Part shown: positions 8,273 through 15,236 of the stretch, piece after piece
Position numbering within the stretch: the stretch's first letter is position 1
Layout: the number at the start of each line of letters is the position of its first letter
Assembly: GCA_963705835.1 (NCBI GenBank)
Contig: CAVPLC010000085.1
Location: 1 to 64,000 of the forward strand
Source of the DNA: Palsa-504 sp963705835
Lineage (GTDB): Bacteria > Actinomycetota > Actinomycetes > Streptosporangiales > Streptosporangiaceae
Length of the DNA stretch: 64,000 bases
Direction: 5' to 3'
Position numbers and translations under genes: made by a program
The notes under the pieces: model-generated
Seen by the model: the letters and a program-made list of their open reading frames with translations, nothing else
Told to the model about the DNA's origin: nothing
Database searches by the model: none

Positions 8273-9106
8273 GTGAGCCGCCCGGCACCCGCGCAAGAGC
8301 GCCTTGCCTCGGTCCTCCGGGGGCTGCGCGAGGGTGCCGGGCTGTCCACCTACGAGCTTGCCGGCCGGATGCACTGGAGCCAGTCCAAGGTCACGCGGAT
8401 CGAGAACGGGCGCACTCGGGCAACCGCCGAGGACGCGGAGCAGTGGGCAGACGTCACCGGGGCACCTGAGCCTGTCCGCCAGGAACTATCCCAGCTCGCA
8501 TATGCCGCGTGGACTGAAACGCGGTCCTGGCGGGCGTCCCACCGGCACGGGCTTGTGTCCAGGCAGCAAGAGATGAGCGGCATGGATCGGGCAGCCTCGG
8601 AGATCCTGCATTTCCAGCATTCGGTGATCCCCGGCCTGCTCCAGGCTGAAGGCTACGCCCGCAGGGTCATGACCTTGGGTGATGTCACCAACCGGGGCGG
8701 CATCGACGCTGCGGTCAAGGCCCGGATGAAACGGCAGGACATCCTGCGGGAGCCTGGGCGGCGGTTCGATTACGTGCTGACCGAGGGTGCCCTGCGGTGG
8801 CGCCCGGGTTCGAAGCAGATGATGACCGAACAGCTCGGAAAGCTGCTGGCCGCCGTTGCGCTGCCGAACGTCACCCTGAGCATCATCCCGTTCGACCGGG
8901 AGGCCCGGACGTGGTACGGGGAGGGGTTCGCAATCTTCCGCCTGCCGGACGGTCCCGTAGTCCTCACCGAGGGCTACACGAAAGAGGATTTCCTGGCGGA
9001 CCCCCGCGATGTGGAGGTGTACGAGCGCGTGTTCGCCCTGCTACGGGAGTCCGCGTTGTCCGGGGATGCAGCGGCTGATTTCGCCCGCGTCGTCCTGCTT
9101 GCGTGA
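8273..9106 (+). CDS. XRE family transcriptional regulator with DUF5753 domain
   Basis: GTG 8273 is preferred over GTG 8252 because AGGAGGA lies 6-12 bases before it, while the upstream candidate overlaps the operator. The protein (277 residues) has an N-terminal helix-turn-helix (LASVLRGLREGAGLSTYELA, WSQSKVTRIENGRT) and a C-terminal DUF5753 region (FQHSVIPGLLQAEGYARRVM, MKRQDILREPGRRF, LSIIPFDREARTWYGEGFAI). This is the common actinomycete regulator paired with DUF397 proteins. It probably represses its own promoter and that of the 9184-9889 operon through the shared TAAGTTGACTTA palindrome. It lies within the block that separates the phosphonate genes. Confidence 0.9.
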   Translation: MSRPAPAQERLASVLRGLREGAGLSTYELAGRMHWSQSKVTRIENGRTRATAEDAEQWADVTGAPEPVRQELSQLAYAAWTETRSWRASHRHGLVSRQQEMSGMDRAASEILHFQHSVIPGLLQAEGYARRVMTLGDVTNRGGIDAAVKARMKRQDILREPGRRFDYVLTEGALRWRPGSKQMMTEQLGKLLAAVALPNVTLSIIPFDREARTWYGEGFAIFRLPDGPVVLTEGYTKEDFLADPRDVEVYERVFALLRESALSGDAAADFARVVLLA

Positions 9107-9125
9107 TTTGCATTGACTACCCTTC

Positions 9126-9170
9126 TAAGTTGACTTACGGTTTCTCTTGGAACGTGCGAACCGACTTAAG
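9126..9170 (+). promoter_or_regulatory. Second operator region, before the 9184 operon
   Basis: TAAGTTGACTTA (9126-9137) is identical to the site at 8239-8250, and a half site GACTTAAG lies at 9163-9170, just before AAGGAG. The sites sit between the XRE gene and the small gene at 9184, so expression of 9184-9889 is probably under the same regulator. Confidence 0.5.
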
Positions 9171-9183
9171 GAGCACGAAAGAG

Positions 9184-9441
9184 ATGCCCGAAACCGACAC
9201 AGAACAAGGCTCCAGGCTGGACGAGACCGCCGACATGACCTTGCCCTGGCTGACGGGTTCGCCGTGGCAAACCGCTGACGTCCTCGCCGCCGACGCGGCT
9301 GCCTACGCCCGGATTCAGGCCGAGTCCATGGCCACGATGGTGGAGGCGTTCGCCGTCGCGGTGGTCATCGACCCGGACGAGCCGATCCCGTACGTGCTCA
9401 CGGAGAAGGCGGAACGATACCTCGCCGGGCTGAGCCAGTGA
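9184..9441 (+). CDS. Small protein of unknown function
   Basis: An 85-residue acidic protein. ATG 9184 is chosen because AAGGAG (9167-9172) lies upstream and the operator region precedes it. It has no signal peptide or membrane segment. It contains a helical C-terminal part (AAYARIQAESMATMVEAFAV) and ends VLTEKAERYLAGLSQ. I do not recognise the family. Its stop codon overlaps the GTG of the next tiny gene (GTGA), and that gene overlaps the S24-like gene in the same way, so all three appear to be one translationally coupled operon. Confidence 0.6.
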   Translation: MPETDTEQGSRLDETADMTLPWLTGSPWQTADVLAADAAAYARIQAESMATMVEAFAVAVVIDPDEPIPYVLTEKAERYLAGLSQ

Positions 9442-9548
9442 GCAGGATCATCGCCGCCGGGTTCGCCCTGGCGCTGGTCATCATCGCGATACAGGCCGGC
9501 GGTGCGCTGGTGGTGGGAACGATCTCGGCCGTAGCTGGTGCCCGGTGA
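9438..9548 (+). CDS. 36-residue single-pass membrane peptide
   Basis: GTG 9438 overlaps the preceding stop, and the frame ends at TGA 9546-9548, overlapping the next GTG. The peptide is almost entirely one hydrophobic segment (FALALVIIAIQAGGALVVG) after a short MSRII start. Conservation cannot be judged here. The double GTGA overlaps argue that it is translated. It could anchor or regulate a partner from the same operon. Confidence 0.5.
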   Translation: MSRIIAAGFALALVIIAIQAGGALVVGTISAVAGAR

Positions 9549-9889
9549 CGAGCGCGACGCTGGCACCCAGGGCGACAGTACCGGTACCTGCCAGCCTCGG
9601 GGCCGGGCCGCGCACGTACACGATGACGGTCAGGGACGACTCGATGTCCGGCGATGGCATACGGAACGGGGACGTGATCCTCGTTGATCCCGACCTTCCG
9701 GCCGAGGACGGCGACATTGCCATCGTGGCGCTGACCTGGAACGGCGTTCCGGGCAGAGTCCTGCGGCGGCTGTGGTGCGGCGGGTGGCTTCTGGAGTCCA
9801 GCGACGCGGCGCACCCGCCCATGCTGCTGGGCGCTCAGAACATGCCGAGGGTGGAAGGGCTGGTCGTGGCGTTGATCCGGCCCCTGTAG
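9545..9889 (+). CDS. S24/LexA-like peptidase domain protein, catalytic Lys apparently absent
   Basis: A 114-residue protein that is essentially one S24/signal-peptidase-like fold: MTVRDDSMSGDGIRNGDVIL carries the Ser-Met motif of the catalytic serine, and IAIVALTWNGVPGRVLRRL corresponds to the strand that normally holds the catalytic lysine (TVKRL in LexA). Here the lysine position reads Leu or Arg, so autoproteolysis is doubtful. There is no DNA-binding domain, unlike LexA or CI. The gene is coupled to the membrane peptide upstream. Stand-alone S24 domains occur in phage and integrative elements, which fits the idea that this block is an insertion. Confidence 0.75.
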   Translation: MTSATLAPRATVPVPASLGAGPRTYTMTVRDDSMSGDGIRNGDVILVDPDLPAEDGDIAIVALTWNGVPGRVLRRLWCGGWLLESSDAAHPPMLLGAQNMPRVEGLVVALIRPL

Positions 9890-9992
9890 CTGACCCCGTG
9901 GCGTGCTGCCTCCCGCCACGCCACGGGGCCGGGGGCGCCGGGGAACCCTGCACCTCGGCGCCCCTTCCAATCCCGAACAGGAGGGTCAAGAG

Positions 9993-10403
9993 ATGTTCGA
10001 TCAGAGCAAAGGGTTCACGCAGCAGCCGGTGACCGCCGTGATCCGGAGCGTCCCGCCCCGGCGGATCAGGTGGTCCGAGGCAGGCTCTTACATCGTCGGC
10101 ATCATGGGCGTGGTGGTCGCGGCCGTCGCCCTGGCGATGTTCCTGATGTGGAAGGGCTCGGCCGAAGCCCAGATCAGCCAGCTACGAACCGAGCTGACCA
10201 CGGAACAGTCCAGGGCGGCATCCCAGACCGCGAGCACCAGCACGAGCCTGTCAGGACTGACCCGCCGCGTCGACAGCATCGGCCGTGACGTGAACGCCCT
10301 GGGCAACCTGGTCGGGCCGTTCACGTCGATCTGCACCACGGACTTGACCAACCCGGCGGGGCAGGCGGAGGCGTTCGTGTTCGCCTGCGCGCCGAAAAGC
10401 TGA
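9993..10403 (+). CDS. Single-pass membrane protein with coiled-coil region
   Basis: ATG 9993 follows CAGGAGGGTC. The 136-residue protein has a basic cytoplasmic start, one membrane helix (YIVGIMGVVVAAVALAMFLM) and an extracytoplasmic segment predicted to be helical (QISQLRTELTTEQSRAASQT, LSGLTRRVDSIGRDVNALGN). The end contains two cysteines (ICTTDL, FACAPKS) that could form a disulfide. The family is unknown to me. Such proteins are frequent in conjugative or phage-like actinomycete islands. A small hairpin follows the stop. Confidence 0.6.
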   Translation: MFDQSKGFTQQPVTAVIRSVPPRRIRWSEAGSYIVGIMGVVVAAVALAMFLMWKGSAEAQISQLRTELTTEQSRAASQTASTSTSLSGLTRRVDSIGRDVNALGNLVGPFTSICTTDLTNPAGQAEAFVFACAPKS

Positions 10404-10435
10404 TCCCCCTTACTACCCCACCGCCTGAGGGGATC
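10402..10435 (+). terminator. Hairpin after the membrane protein gene
   Basis: GATCCCC (10402-10408) and GGGGATC (10429-10435) are perfect 7-bp arms around a 20-base loop, starting inside the stop codon and followed by TTTCG. It is a weak terminator candidate between convergent genes. Confidence 0.4.
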
Positions 10436-10467
10436 TTTCGCTGGGCCGAAGCCTACGCGGAAGATCG

Positions 10468-10953
10468 TTAGGCAGCCGTCACGGGCACACCCGGGATCTG
10501 GCTCACGAGGGTGGCACTCTTCGCGGCAGCCTGCGGAGCCGGGGACTGCGCCATCTTCGGAGCGGAACGCTGCGCCATCTGCGGGGCTTTCGCCGCTTTT
10601 CCCGGGATCGTGAGCTTCTGGCCCTGGTATATCTCGTTCGGGTCATGGATCTGTGATTTGTTCGCGTCATAGATATGCGGCCACATGAACCCGTCGCCGT
10701 AGAAACGCTGCGCGATAGACCAAAGTGTGTCGCCGTCCCTCACGACGTAGACCTGAGAGGGTGAAACCGGCTCGGGCGCGGGCCTGTCGGGGACGGGGGT
10801 CCCGATCGAGCTGGTTAGTTCAGCGGGGATCGTCCTGGGCGGCGGGGGATGCGGCGTCCCGAGCATGGTTCCTGCCACGGCGACCGCCGGCGTGATCCTG
10901 ACCGCCTGTTCTGCTACTTTCCCGGCCCGCGAGGGCCTGGCGTGCCTGCCCAT
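10468..10953 (-). CDS. LysM domain protein
   Basis: ATG at 10951-10953 is preferred because CAGGAG precedes it; a GTG at 10977 would add eight residues. The 161-residue protein has a variable N-terminus, a Pro-rich linker and a LysM domain (VYVVRDGDTLWSIAQRFYGD, then IYDANKSQIHDPNEIYQGQ and LTIPG), followed by an Ala/Pro/Gln tail. LysM binds peptidoglycan-type glycans. No catalytic domain is attached and no convincing signal peptide is visible, so export is uncertain. It is the last gene of the block inserted between the phosphonate genes. It faces the membrane protein gene tail to tail. Confidence 0.85.
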   Translation of the reverse strand: MGRHARPSRAGKVAEQAVRITPAVAVAGTMLGTPHPPPPRTIPAELTSSIGTPVPDRPAPEPVSPSQVYVVRDGDTLWSIAQRFYGDGFMWPHIYDANKSQIHDPNEIYQGQKLTIPGKAAKAPQMAQRSAPKMAQSPAPQAAAKSATLVSQIPGVPVTAA

Positions 10954-11114
10954 GGGAACTCCTGTTCGAGGACTCACCGCCTGACATGCAGACTAGCACG
11001 AGTGTTCGAGGGACGCCAAGTGTCCTGGTCAGGACCTAGTGTGACCACCTTCTGGGGCGGCTCCCCAAGGGAAGCCATAGCGTCGCTCCGTTCGGTCAGG
11101 GCGAATGTGTCACC

Positions 11115-12247
11115 CTAGCGGAAGGTTTCGTCCGCTATGGCCGGAGCACACGTCATGCCCCGGCCGCCGGGTCCGGTGACCAGGACGACACCGGGTTCGA
11201 GCTCGGATCGGTGGTACAGCCATGAGCGGCGATCTGGGGATTCCCGGTACCGACCTCGCTGTAGACGCCGGCCCAGCGGCGCTGGACGCGCGGGACGGGC
11301 GTGCCGAGCAGCGCCTCGGCCCGGGCCCGCAGGTGGTCGTAGGCGTCCTCGTCCACGTCGAACGCGAACGGCTCGGCGTACTCGTGCGTGTCGCCGATGG
11401 TCAGCGCGCCGTCGGCCCGCTGGACCAGCAGCAGCTGCGCGCGGGTGCGTTCGGCGACCCGTGGCTGGGGCGGCAGCGCAGACCGCCCTGGCAGGTCGTA
11501 GGCGGGGTAGTAGCGCAGCGAGTCGCCGTCGGCCACGGCCGTGGTGAGCCGCTCGGCCAGCGGTGCGGTCTGCATCATCTGGAGCCGGACCCGCCGCACC
11601 CCGTCCCGCGCCAGATAGCGCTGATACCGGCCTGCGACTCCGGTGAACGCGGCGCCGGGGCACAAGATCACCAGGTCGCACTGGTGCCAGGCACCGGTGT
11701 GATCGCGCACGGCGTTGGGCGCGATCTCGGTTACCTCGCGCCCCGGCAGCCACTCATACCCCGCTCCCGCGAGATGCTCTCGAAGGGCGGGCAGCGCCAG
11801 GCGCGGCTCGACGATGGCGTCGCGGCGGCACAGCAGGCCGCCCGCCAGCTCGCCGCGCAGGGCCGGGTTGACCTCCCGGACGCCGTGCGGGTCGAGCAGC
11901 TCGAAGCCCCGCCGGTCCGCGTCGGGCAGCCCGGCCGCCTCCTTGAGCACCCGGAGCTCGACGTCGTCGGTGGCCACGGTGAGCGAGCCCGCGGCCCGAA
12001 AGCCGAGGCCGGGCACGGCCTCGCCCAGCTCTTCCCACAGCTCGCGAGCGCGCAGGGCCAGGCCGAGCTCGGCGCCCGCCCGGCGGCCGCTCACCCAGAC
12101 CAGGCCGAAGTTCCTGACGCTGGCTCCGCGGGCCTCGCCTTCGCGCTCCAGGTGGACGACCTCGTAGCCGCGCCGCCGCGCCATCACCGCGTGCATCGTG
12201 CCGAGCACGCCCCCGCCGACCACCACGATCCGCTGCGTCAGCCTCAC
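11115..12247 (-). CDS. FAD-dependent amine oxidoreductase of the phosphonate type (TIGR03364), one frameshift
   Basis: A DAO-family flavoprotein: the Rossmann start IVVVGGGVLGTMHAVMARRR binds ADP, RNFGLVWVSG follows, and the C-terminus reads AGVYSEVGTGNPQIAAHG. The frame changes near 11218, after which WLYHRSELEPG and VLVTGPGGRGMTCAPAIA give the normal C-terminal FAD-binding block and the stop at 11115. Members of this family occur beside PhnX-like hydrolases and oxidise aminoalkylphosphonates (AEP, N-methyl-AEP or hydroxy-AEP), giving an aldehyde. That matches the neighbours. GTG 12247 is taken as start, and ATG 12265 would add six residues. The gene is divergent from the PhnY/PhnZ region with a shared promoter and operator. 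Confidence 0.85.
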
Positions 12248-12256
12248 AGTCGCCAG

Positions 12257-12285
12257 TATAATCAAATTTCAACATGTATAGCCAA
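12257..12285. promoter_or_regulatory. Divergent promoter with phosphonate operator
   Basis: A perfect -10 TATAAT (12257-12262) reads rightwards in an AT-rich pocket. ATGTATAGCCAA (12274-12285) matches the importer palindromes TTGTCTAGCCAA (10 of 12) and TTGGCTAGCCAT. It covers the expected transcription start, so a bound repressor would shut both the FAD oxidase and the PhnY/PhnZ genes. Messages may be almost leaderless. Confidence 0.5.
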
Positions 12286-12288
12286 CTT

Positions 12289-12726
12289 ATGAGCGGCGAC
12301 GGGGGGCTGGAGCTGGCGGCCGGTGACCGTCTGCTGCGCTTTCCCGCCGTATGGCTGCGCGACAACTGCCCGTGCGCCGAATGCGTGGACCCCGGCAGCA
12401 GGCAAAAGCTCAAAGACATGACCGAGATACCGAACGGTACGGTGGTGACCGCGGTCGAGGATGCCGGGGAGTCGGTCGTGGTGACGTTCGCGCCGGACCA
12501 GCACCGGTCCACGTTCACCCGCTCCTGGCTGGCCGCGCACGCACTCGGTTCGGCCGAAGGCGGCGACGGGCGGACCGAGGACGACAAGGACCTGTGGCTG
12601 CCCGCGGACCTGGTGAGCCGGCTGCCCCAGGAGATCTGGCCGCGTTACCTGGCCGTACCCGCCGCGCGGGCACGGGCCTGGACGGCCTGGCCAGCACTCT
12701 GGCCGTACTGCCCAGGAGGAGAGGCC
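12289..12726 (+). pseudogene. PhnY/GBBH-type N-terminal (DUF971-like) domain without its dioxygenase domain
   Basis: From ATG 12289 (ATG 12274 lies in the operator) the product shows the zinc-binding N-domain of gamma-butyrobetaine-hydroxylase-like enzymes: FPAVWLRDNCPCAECVDPGS with three cysteines, KLKDMTEIP, VVVTFAPDQHRSTF and LWLPADLVSRLPQEIW. In PhnY and TmpA this is followed by a TauD-like Fe/2-oxoglutarate domain of about 250 residues. Here that domain is absent and the frame runs straight into the HD protein at 12727. The likely explanation is an internal deletion of phnY. A natural fusion of this domain to the HD oxygenase is possible. Confidence 0.6.
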
Positions 12727-13245
12727 ATGACCGCGGTCGAGGCGATCGGGGAGCTGTTCGCCGGGCCGGGGGCCCGGGACTACCTGGGCGAGCCGGTCAC
12801 CATCGGCACGCACATGCTGCAGGCCGGAGGGCTGGCCGAGGCGGCCGGGGCGGACCCGCCGCTGGTCGCCGCGGCCTTGCTGCACGATGTCGGTCACCTG
12901 CGGCAGGAACCGGACTCCAGGCACGCAGAGGCCGGGGCGCGGTGGCTGAGCCAGTGGTTCGGCGAGGCGGTGACCGAGCCGGTACGCCTGCACGTGGCGG
13001 CGAAGCGGTACCTGTGCGCGACGGATCCGGGTTACCTCGGGCTGCTGTCGGCCGAGTCGGTCCGCACGCTGGCGCTGCAGGGCGGGCCGATGAACCCGGA
13101 CGAAGTGGCCGCGTTCGAGGCCCTGCCGCACGCGCGGGACGCGGTAGCGGTGCGCCGCTGGGACGACGAGGCCAAGGATCCCGCGGTCACACCGCCGGGG
13201 TTCGAGCACTTCGCGCCGCTACTTGGAGCCCTGGTCCGGTCCTGA
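12727..13245 (+). CDS. phnZ: PhnZ-type HD-domain oxygenase (phosphonate-associated)
   Basis: ATG 12727 is chosen because AGGAGGAGAGG lies directly before it and it gives 172 residues, close to the usual PhnZ length. YLGEPVTIGTHMLQAG contains a Tyr and Glu three residues apart, like the substrate-gating Tyr24/Glu27 pair of PhnZ, and then the first HD-domain His. LLHDVGHL is the HD motif, and RHAEAGARWL and VRLHVAAKRYL supply further metal-ligand histidines and the Lys/Arg that binds the phosphonate. PhnZ is a mixed-valent di-iron enzyme that splits 1-hydroxy-2-aminoethylphosphonate to glycine and phosphate. The same frame is open upstream through the PhnY-like domain, so a 319-residue fusion cannot be excluded. 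Confidence 0.75.
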   Translation: MTAVEAIGELFAGPGARDYLGEPVTIGTHMLQAGGLAEAAGADPPLVAAALLHDVGHLRQEPDSRHAEAGARWLSQWFGEAVTEPVRLHVAAKRYLCATDPGYLGLLSAESVRTLALQGGPMNPDEVAAFEALPHARDAVAVRRWDDEAKDPAVTPPGFEHFAPLLGALVRS

Positions 13246-14007
13246 GCGCGCCCGGGTGCGGGACAGCGCGTTGACCGCGATCGAGTTGTGCACGCTGAAC
13301 GCGACGGCGCTGCCCAGGTAACGGTCGTCTGACCATTCGACCGGCATCCCGGCCAGGTCGGTGGTGAGGCGGCGCTCGCGCAGCATCGGCACCCGCGGGC
13401 TGACGCCGAGCAGCCGGGCGTCCTCGGCGGAGGCGGGCACCGCGTCGATCACGTGCCCGGCGTCCGCGAAGACGATGCCCAGCTCCTCCAGGCGCTCGGT
13501 GATCGAGCCCCCCTCCAGGTCCATCCCGGCCACCAGAGCGCCCACTCTGTCGGGGTAGACGCCCCGCTCGATCATGACCGGGCGGCCGGACAGCAGCCGC
13601 ACCCTGGTCAGGTGGTAGATCGGCGCGCCCGCCGGGAGGGCCAGGCGCTCGGCTTCGGACGGCTTGGCCGGCCGGCGCTGCATGGCGACGATCTTGCCGC
13701 TCGGCACCTCGCCCATGGCCCGGGCCCAGCGGGAGAACGAGAGCAGCTCCCCGAAGCTCTGCACCCTCGGCCCGCCGATGACCACCCGGCGCGCGCCGCG
13801 CCGGGACGCGATGACCCCGTCGGCGCGCAGCGCCGCGAACGCCTGGCGGATCGTGCCGCGTGACACCGAGTAACGTTCGGCCAGTTCGCTCTCTGAGGGA
13901 AGCCGGGTCCCCGCCGCGTACCCTCCGGCCGCGATCGCGGCCTTGATGTCCTCCGCTACCTTGCGGTAAAGGGAAGGAGAACGGGAAATCCCCTGATCTA
14001 TTCCCAT
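13219..14007 (-). CDS. GntR family regulator, HutC/PhnF subfamily
   Basis: ATG 14005-14007 is taken as start; an upstream ATG at 14061 would add 18 non-conserved residues. The N-terminus is a winged helix (SLYRKVAEDIKAAIAAGGYA, LPSESELAERYSVSRGTIRQ), followed by a UTRA ligand domain (PSGKIVAMQRRPAKPSEAER, LSGRPVMIERGVYPDRVGAL, and a C-terminal MPVEWSDDRYLG). HutC-type GntR regulators control phosphonate genes in several actinobacteria and bind short palindromes. The gene converges on phnZ with a 27-bp overlap. I infer that it represses the importer and oxidase/oxygenase promoters through the TTGnCTAGCCAA-type sites. Confidence 0.85.
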   Translation of the reverse strand: MGIDQGISRSPSLYRKVAEDIKAAIAAGGYAAGTRLPSESELAERYSVSRGTIRQAFAALRADGVIASRRGARRVVIGGPRVQSFGELLSFSRWARAMGEVPSGKIVAMQRRPAKPSEAERLALPAGAPIYHLTRVRLLSGRPVMIERGVYPDRVGALVAGMDLEGGSITERLEELGIVFADAGHVIDAVPASAEDARLLGVSPRVPMLRERRLTTDLAGMPVEWSDDRYLGSAVAFSVHNSIAVNALSRTRARSGPDQGSK

Positions 14008-14098
14008 GGAAGCTGAGCGTATCTGGCCGCTACCCGGATAGACATCCCGGCGCGCCCCCAATTGCCAGAGGGTCAGGGCCGTGAGTCAGGATGGGGGC

Positions 14099-14281
14099 AT
14101 GGGTGAGGGGCGCCACTGCCGGCACTGCTGGGGGAACTGCCCGGGCGACTGCCTGCTTCCCGGTGACACCGGCATGTGCATACACGGCCGACTGCACCCG
14201 CTGCCGCTCCGGCAGCGGGTGCAGCTGTGGTTCGTCAGGCTGTGGCGGGCTGGTTCGCGGACGCGCGTCAGCGGGGCTTGA
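14099..14281 (+). CDS. Small cysteine-rich protein
   Basis: About 60 residues from ATG 14099 (GTG 14081 would add six). The N-terminal half has a dense Cys/His cluster, HCRHCWGNCPGDCLLPGDTG followed by MCIHG, that could bind zinc or an Fe-S cluster. The C-terminal half is basic. The motif looks conserved, but I cannot name a family. It overlaps the 3' end of the pirin gene by 14 bp, tail to tail. Confidence 0.45.
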   Translation: MGEGRHCRHCWGNCPGDCLLPGDTGMCIHGRLHPLPLRQRVQLWFVRLWRAGSRTRVSGA

Positions 14282-15224
14282 GGGGGACCGCCGGGAGCGG
14301 CGGGGCGGCCAGCGGCGCGCCGGGGTAGCCGTGGACGACCCCGAACCGGCCGGACCCTTGAACTGCCCAGTCCTCGCGGGCCTGCGCGATCTCCTCGCCG
14401 GTGCGGGCGACGAAGTTCCACCACATCAGCAAGCGCTCGCCGAACGGCACGCCGCCGAGCACGAAGAACCGGGCCTGCCTGCGCCCGCCCGCGGGCGAGA
14501 ACCGGATCTCGGGCAGGCCGGCGGGCAGGTGCGCGAGCAATCCGGGCGCGATGAGGGCGCCGGCCACGACCGCGGAACCGTCGACGGCGACCACCCCGTA
14601 CTCGAAGTCCTCCCGCACCGGCAGCACGAAGTCGTCCCCGCCGGGGACCGCGACCTCGAGCCCCACCAGCGGCGTGAACACCTCGGCCGGCGACCGTACG
14701 CCGCGGTGCTCGCCGACGACCACGGTCACCTTCGCCTCGCCCTCCCGGACGACCGGCAGGTCGGCGTGGTGCGCGAAGCGCGGCTCGGTGAACCGGTCCT
14801 GCGCGGGCAAGGCGATCCACAGCTGCAGGCCGTGCAGGGCGCCGGGCCGCCCGGCCGCGGATTCCTCCGCATGCGCGATTCCCCGGCCTGCGGTCATCAG
14901 GTTCAGCTCGCCGGGCCGGATCATCTGCCGGCTGCCGAGGCTGTCCCGGTGCAGCACCAGGCCCTCGAACAGCCAGCTCGCGGTCTGCAGGCCGATGTGC
15001 GGGTGCGGCGGCACCTGCATGCCCGGCCCGATGCTCACGTCGTCGGGCCCGTAATGGTCCAGGAAGCACCACGCGCCCACGGTGCGCAGCGTCCGCTGCG
15101 GCAGCAGCCTGCGCACTTCGGTCCCGTCGCCGATGGCGGCCTTGCGGGCCTCCAGGACATCGACCGCTTGGTGCACGCCCGGGGCCAACATGATCGCCTC
15201 TGGCGCCGGATCCAGATTGCTCAC
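14268..15224 (-). CDS. Pirin family protein
   Basis: A 318-residue bicupin. The pirin signature is clear: RTVGAWCFLDHYGPDD, PPHPHIGLQTASWLFEG (metal-binding His-x-His), RDSLGSRQMIRPGELNLMTA and GRGIAHAEES supply the metal-binding His and Glu residues. The C-terminal cupin ends with ARFFVLGGVPFGERLLMWWN. Bacterial pirins bind iron, and some have quercetinase activity or modulate metabolic enzymes. It is transcribed alone, with a membrane protein gene 12 bp upstream on the same strand that might share a message. The substrate cannot be told from the sequence. Confidence 0.92.
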   Translation of the reverse strand: MSNLDPAPEAIMLAPGVHQAVDVLEARKAAIGDGTEVRRLLPQRTLRTVGAWCFLDHYGPDDVSIGPGMQVPPHPHIGLQTASWLFEGLVLHRDSLGSRQMIRPGELNLMTAGRGIAHAEESAAGRPGALHGLQLWIALPAQDRFTEPRFAHHADLPVVREGEAKVTVVVGEHRGVRSPAEVFTPLVGLEVAVPGGDDFVLPVREDFEYGVVAVDGSAVVAGALIAPGLLAHLPAGLPEIRFSPAGGRRQARFFVLGGVPFGERLLMWWNFVARTGEEIAQAREDWAVQGSGRFGVVHGYPGAPLAAPPLPAVPLKPR

Positions 15225-15236
15225 GATCCAATGATG

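Noticed and set aside
10997..11035. LexA/SOS-type box near the LysM promoter (GTTCGAG and the GTCCTGGTCAGGAC dyad).
   Set aside because: The half sites do not form a convincing CGAAC-N4-GTTCG box, so a link to the S24-like gene is not supported.
14005..14060. A third phosphonate-type operator before the GntR gene.
   Set aside because: GTATCTGG and CCGGATAGAC are only loosely similar to the TTGnCTAGCCAA sites, too weak to call.
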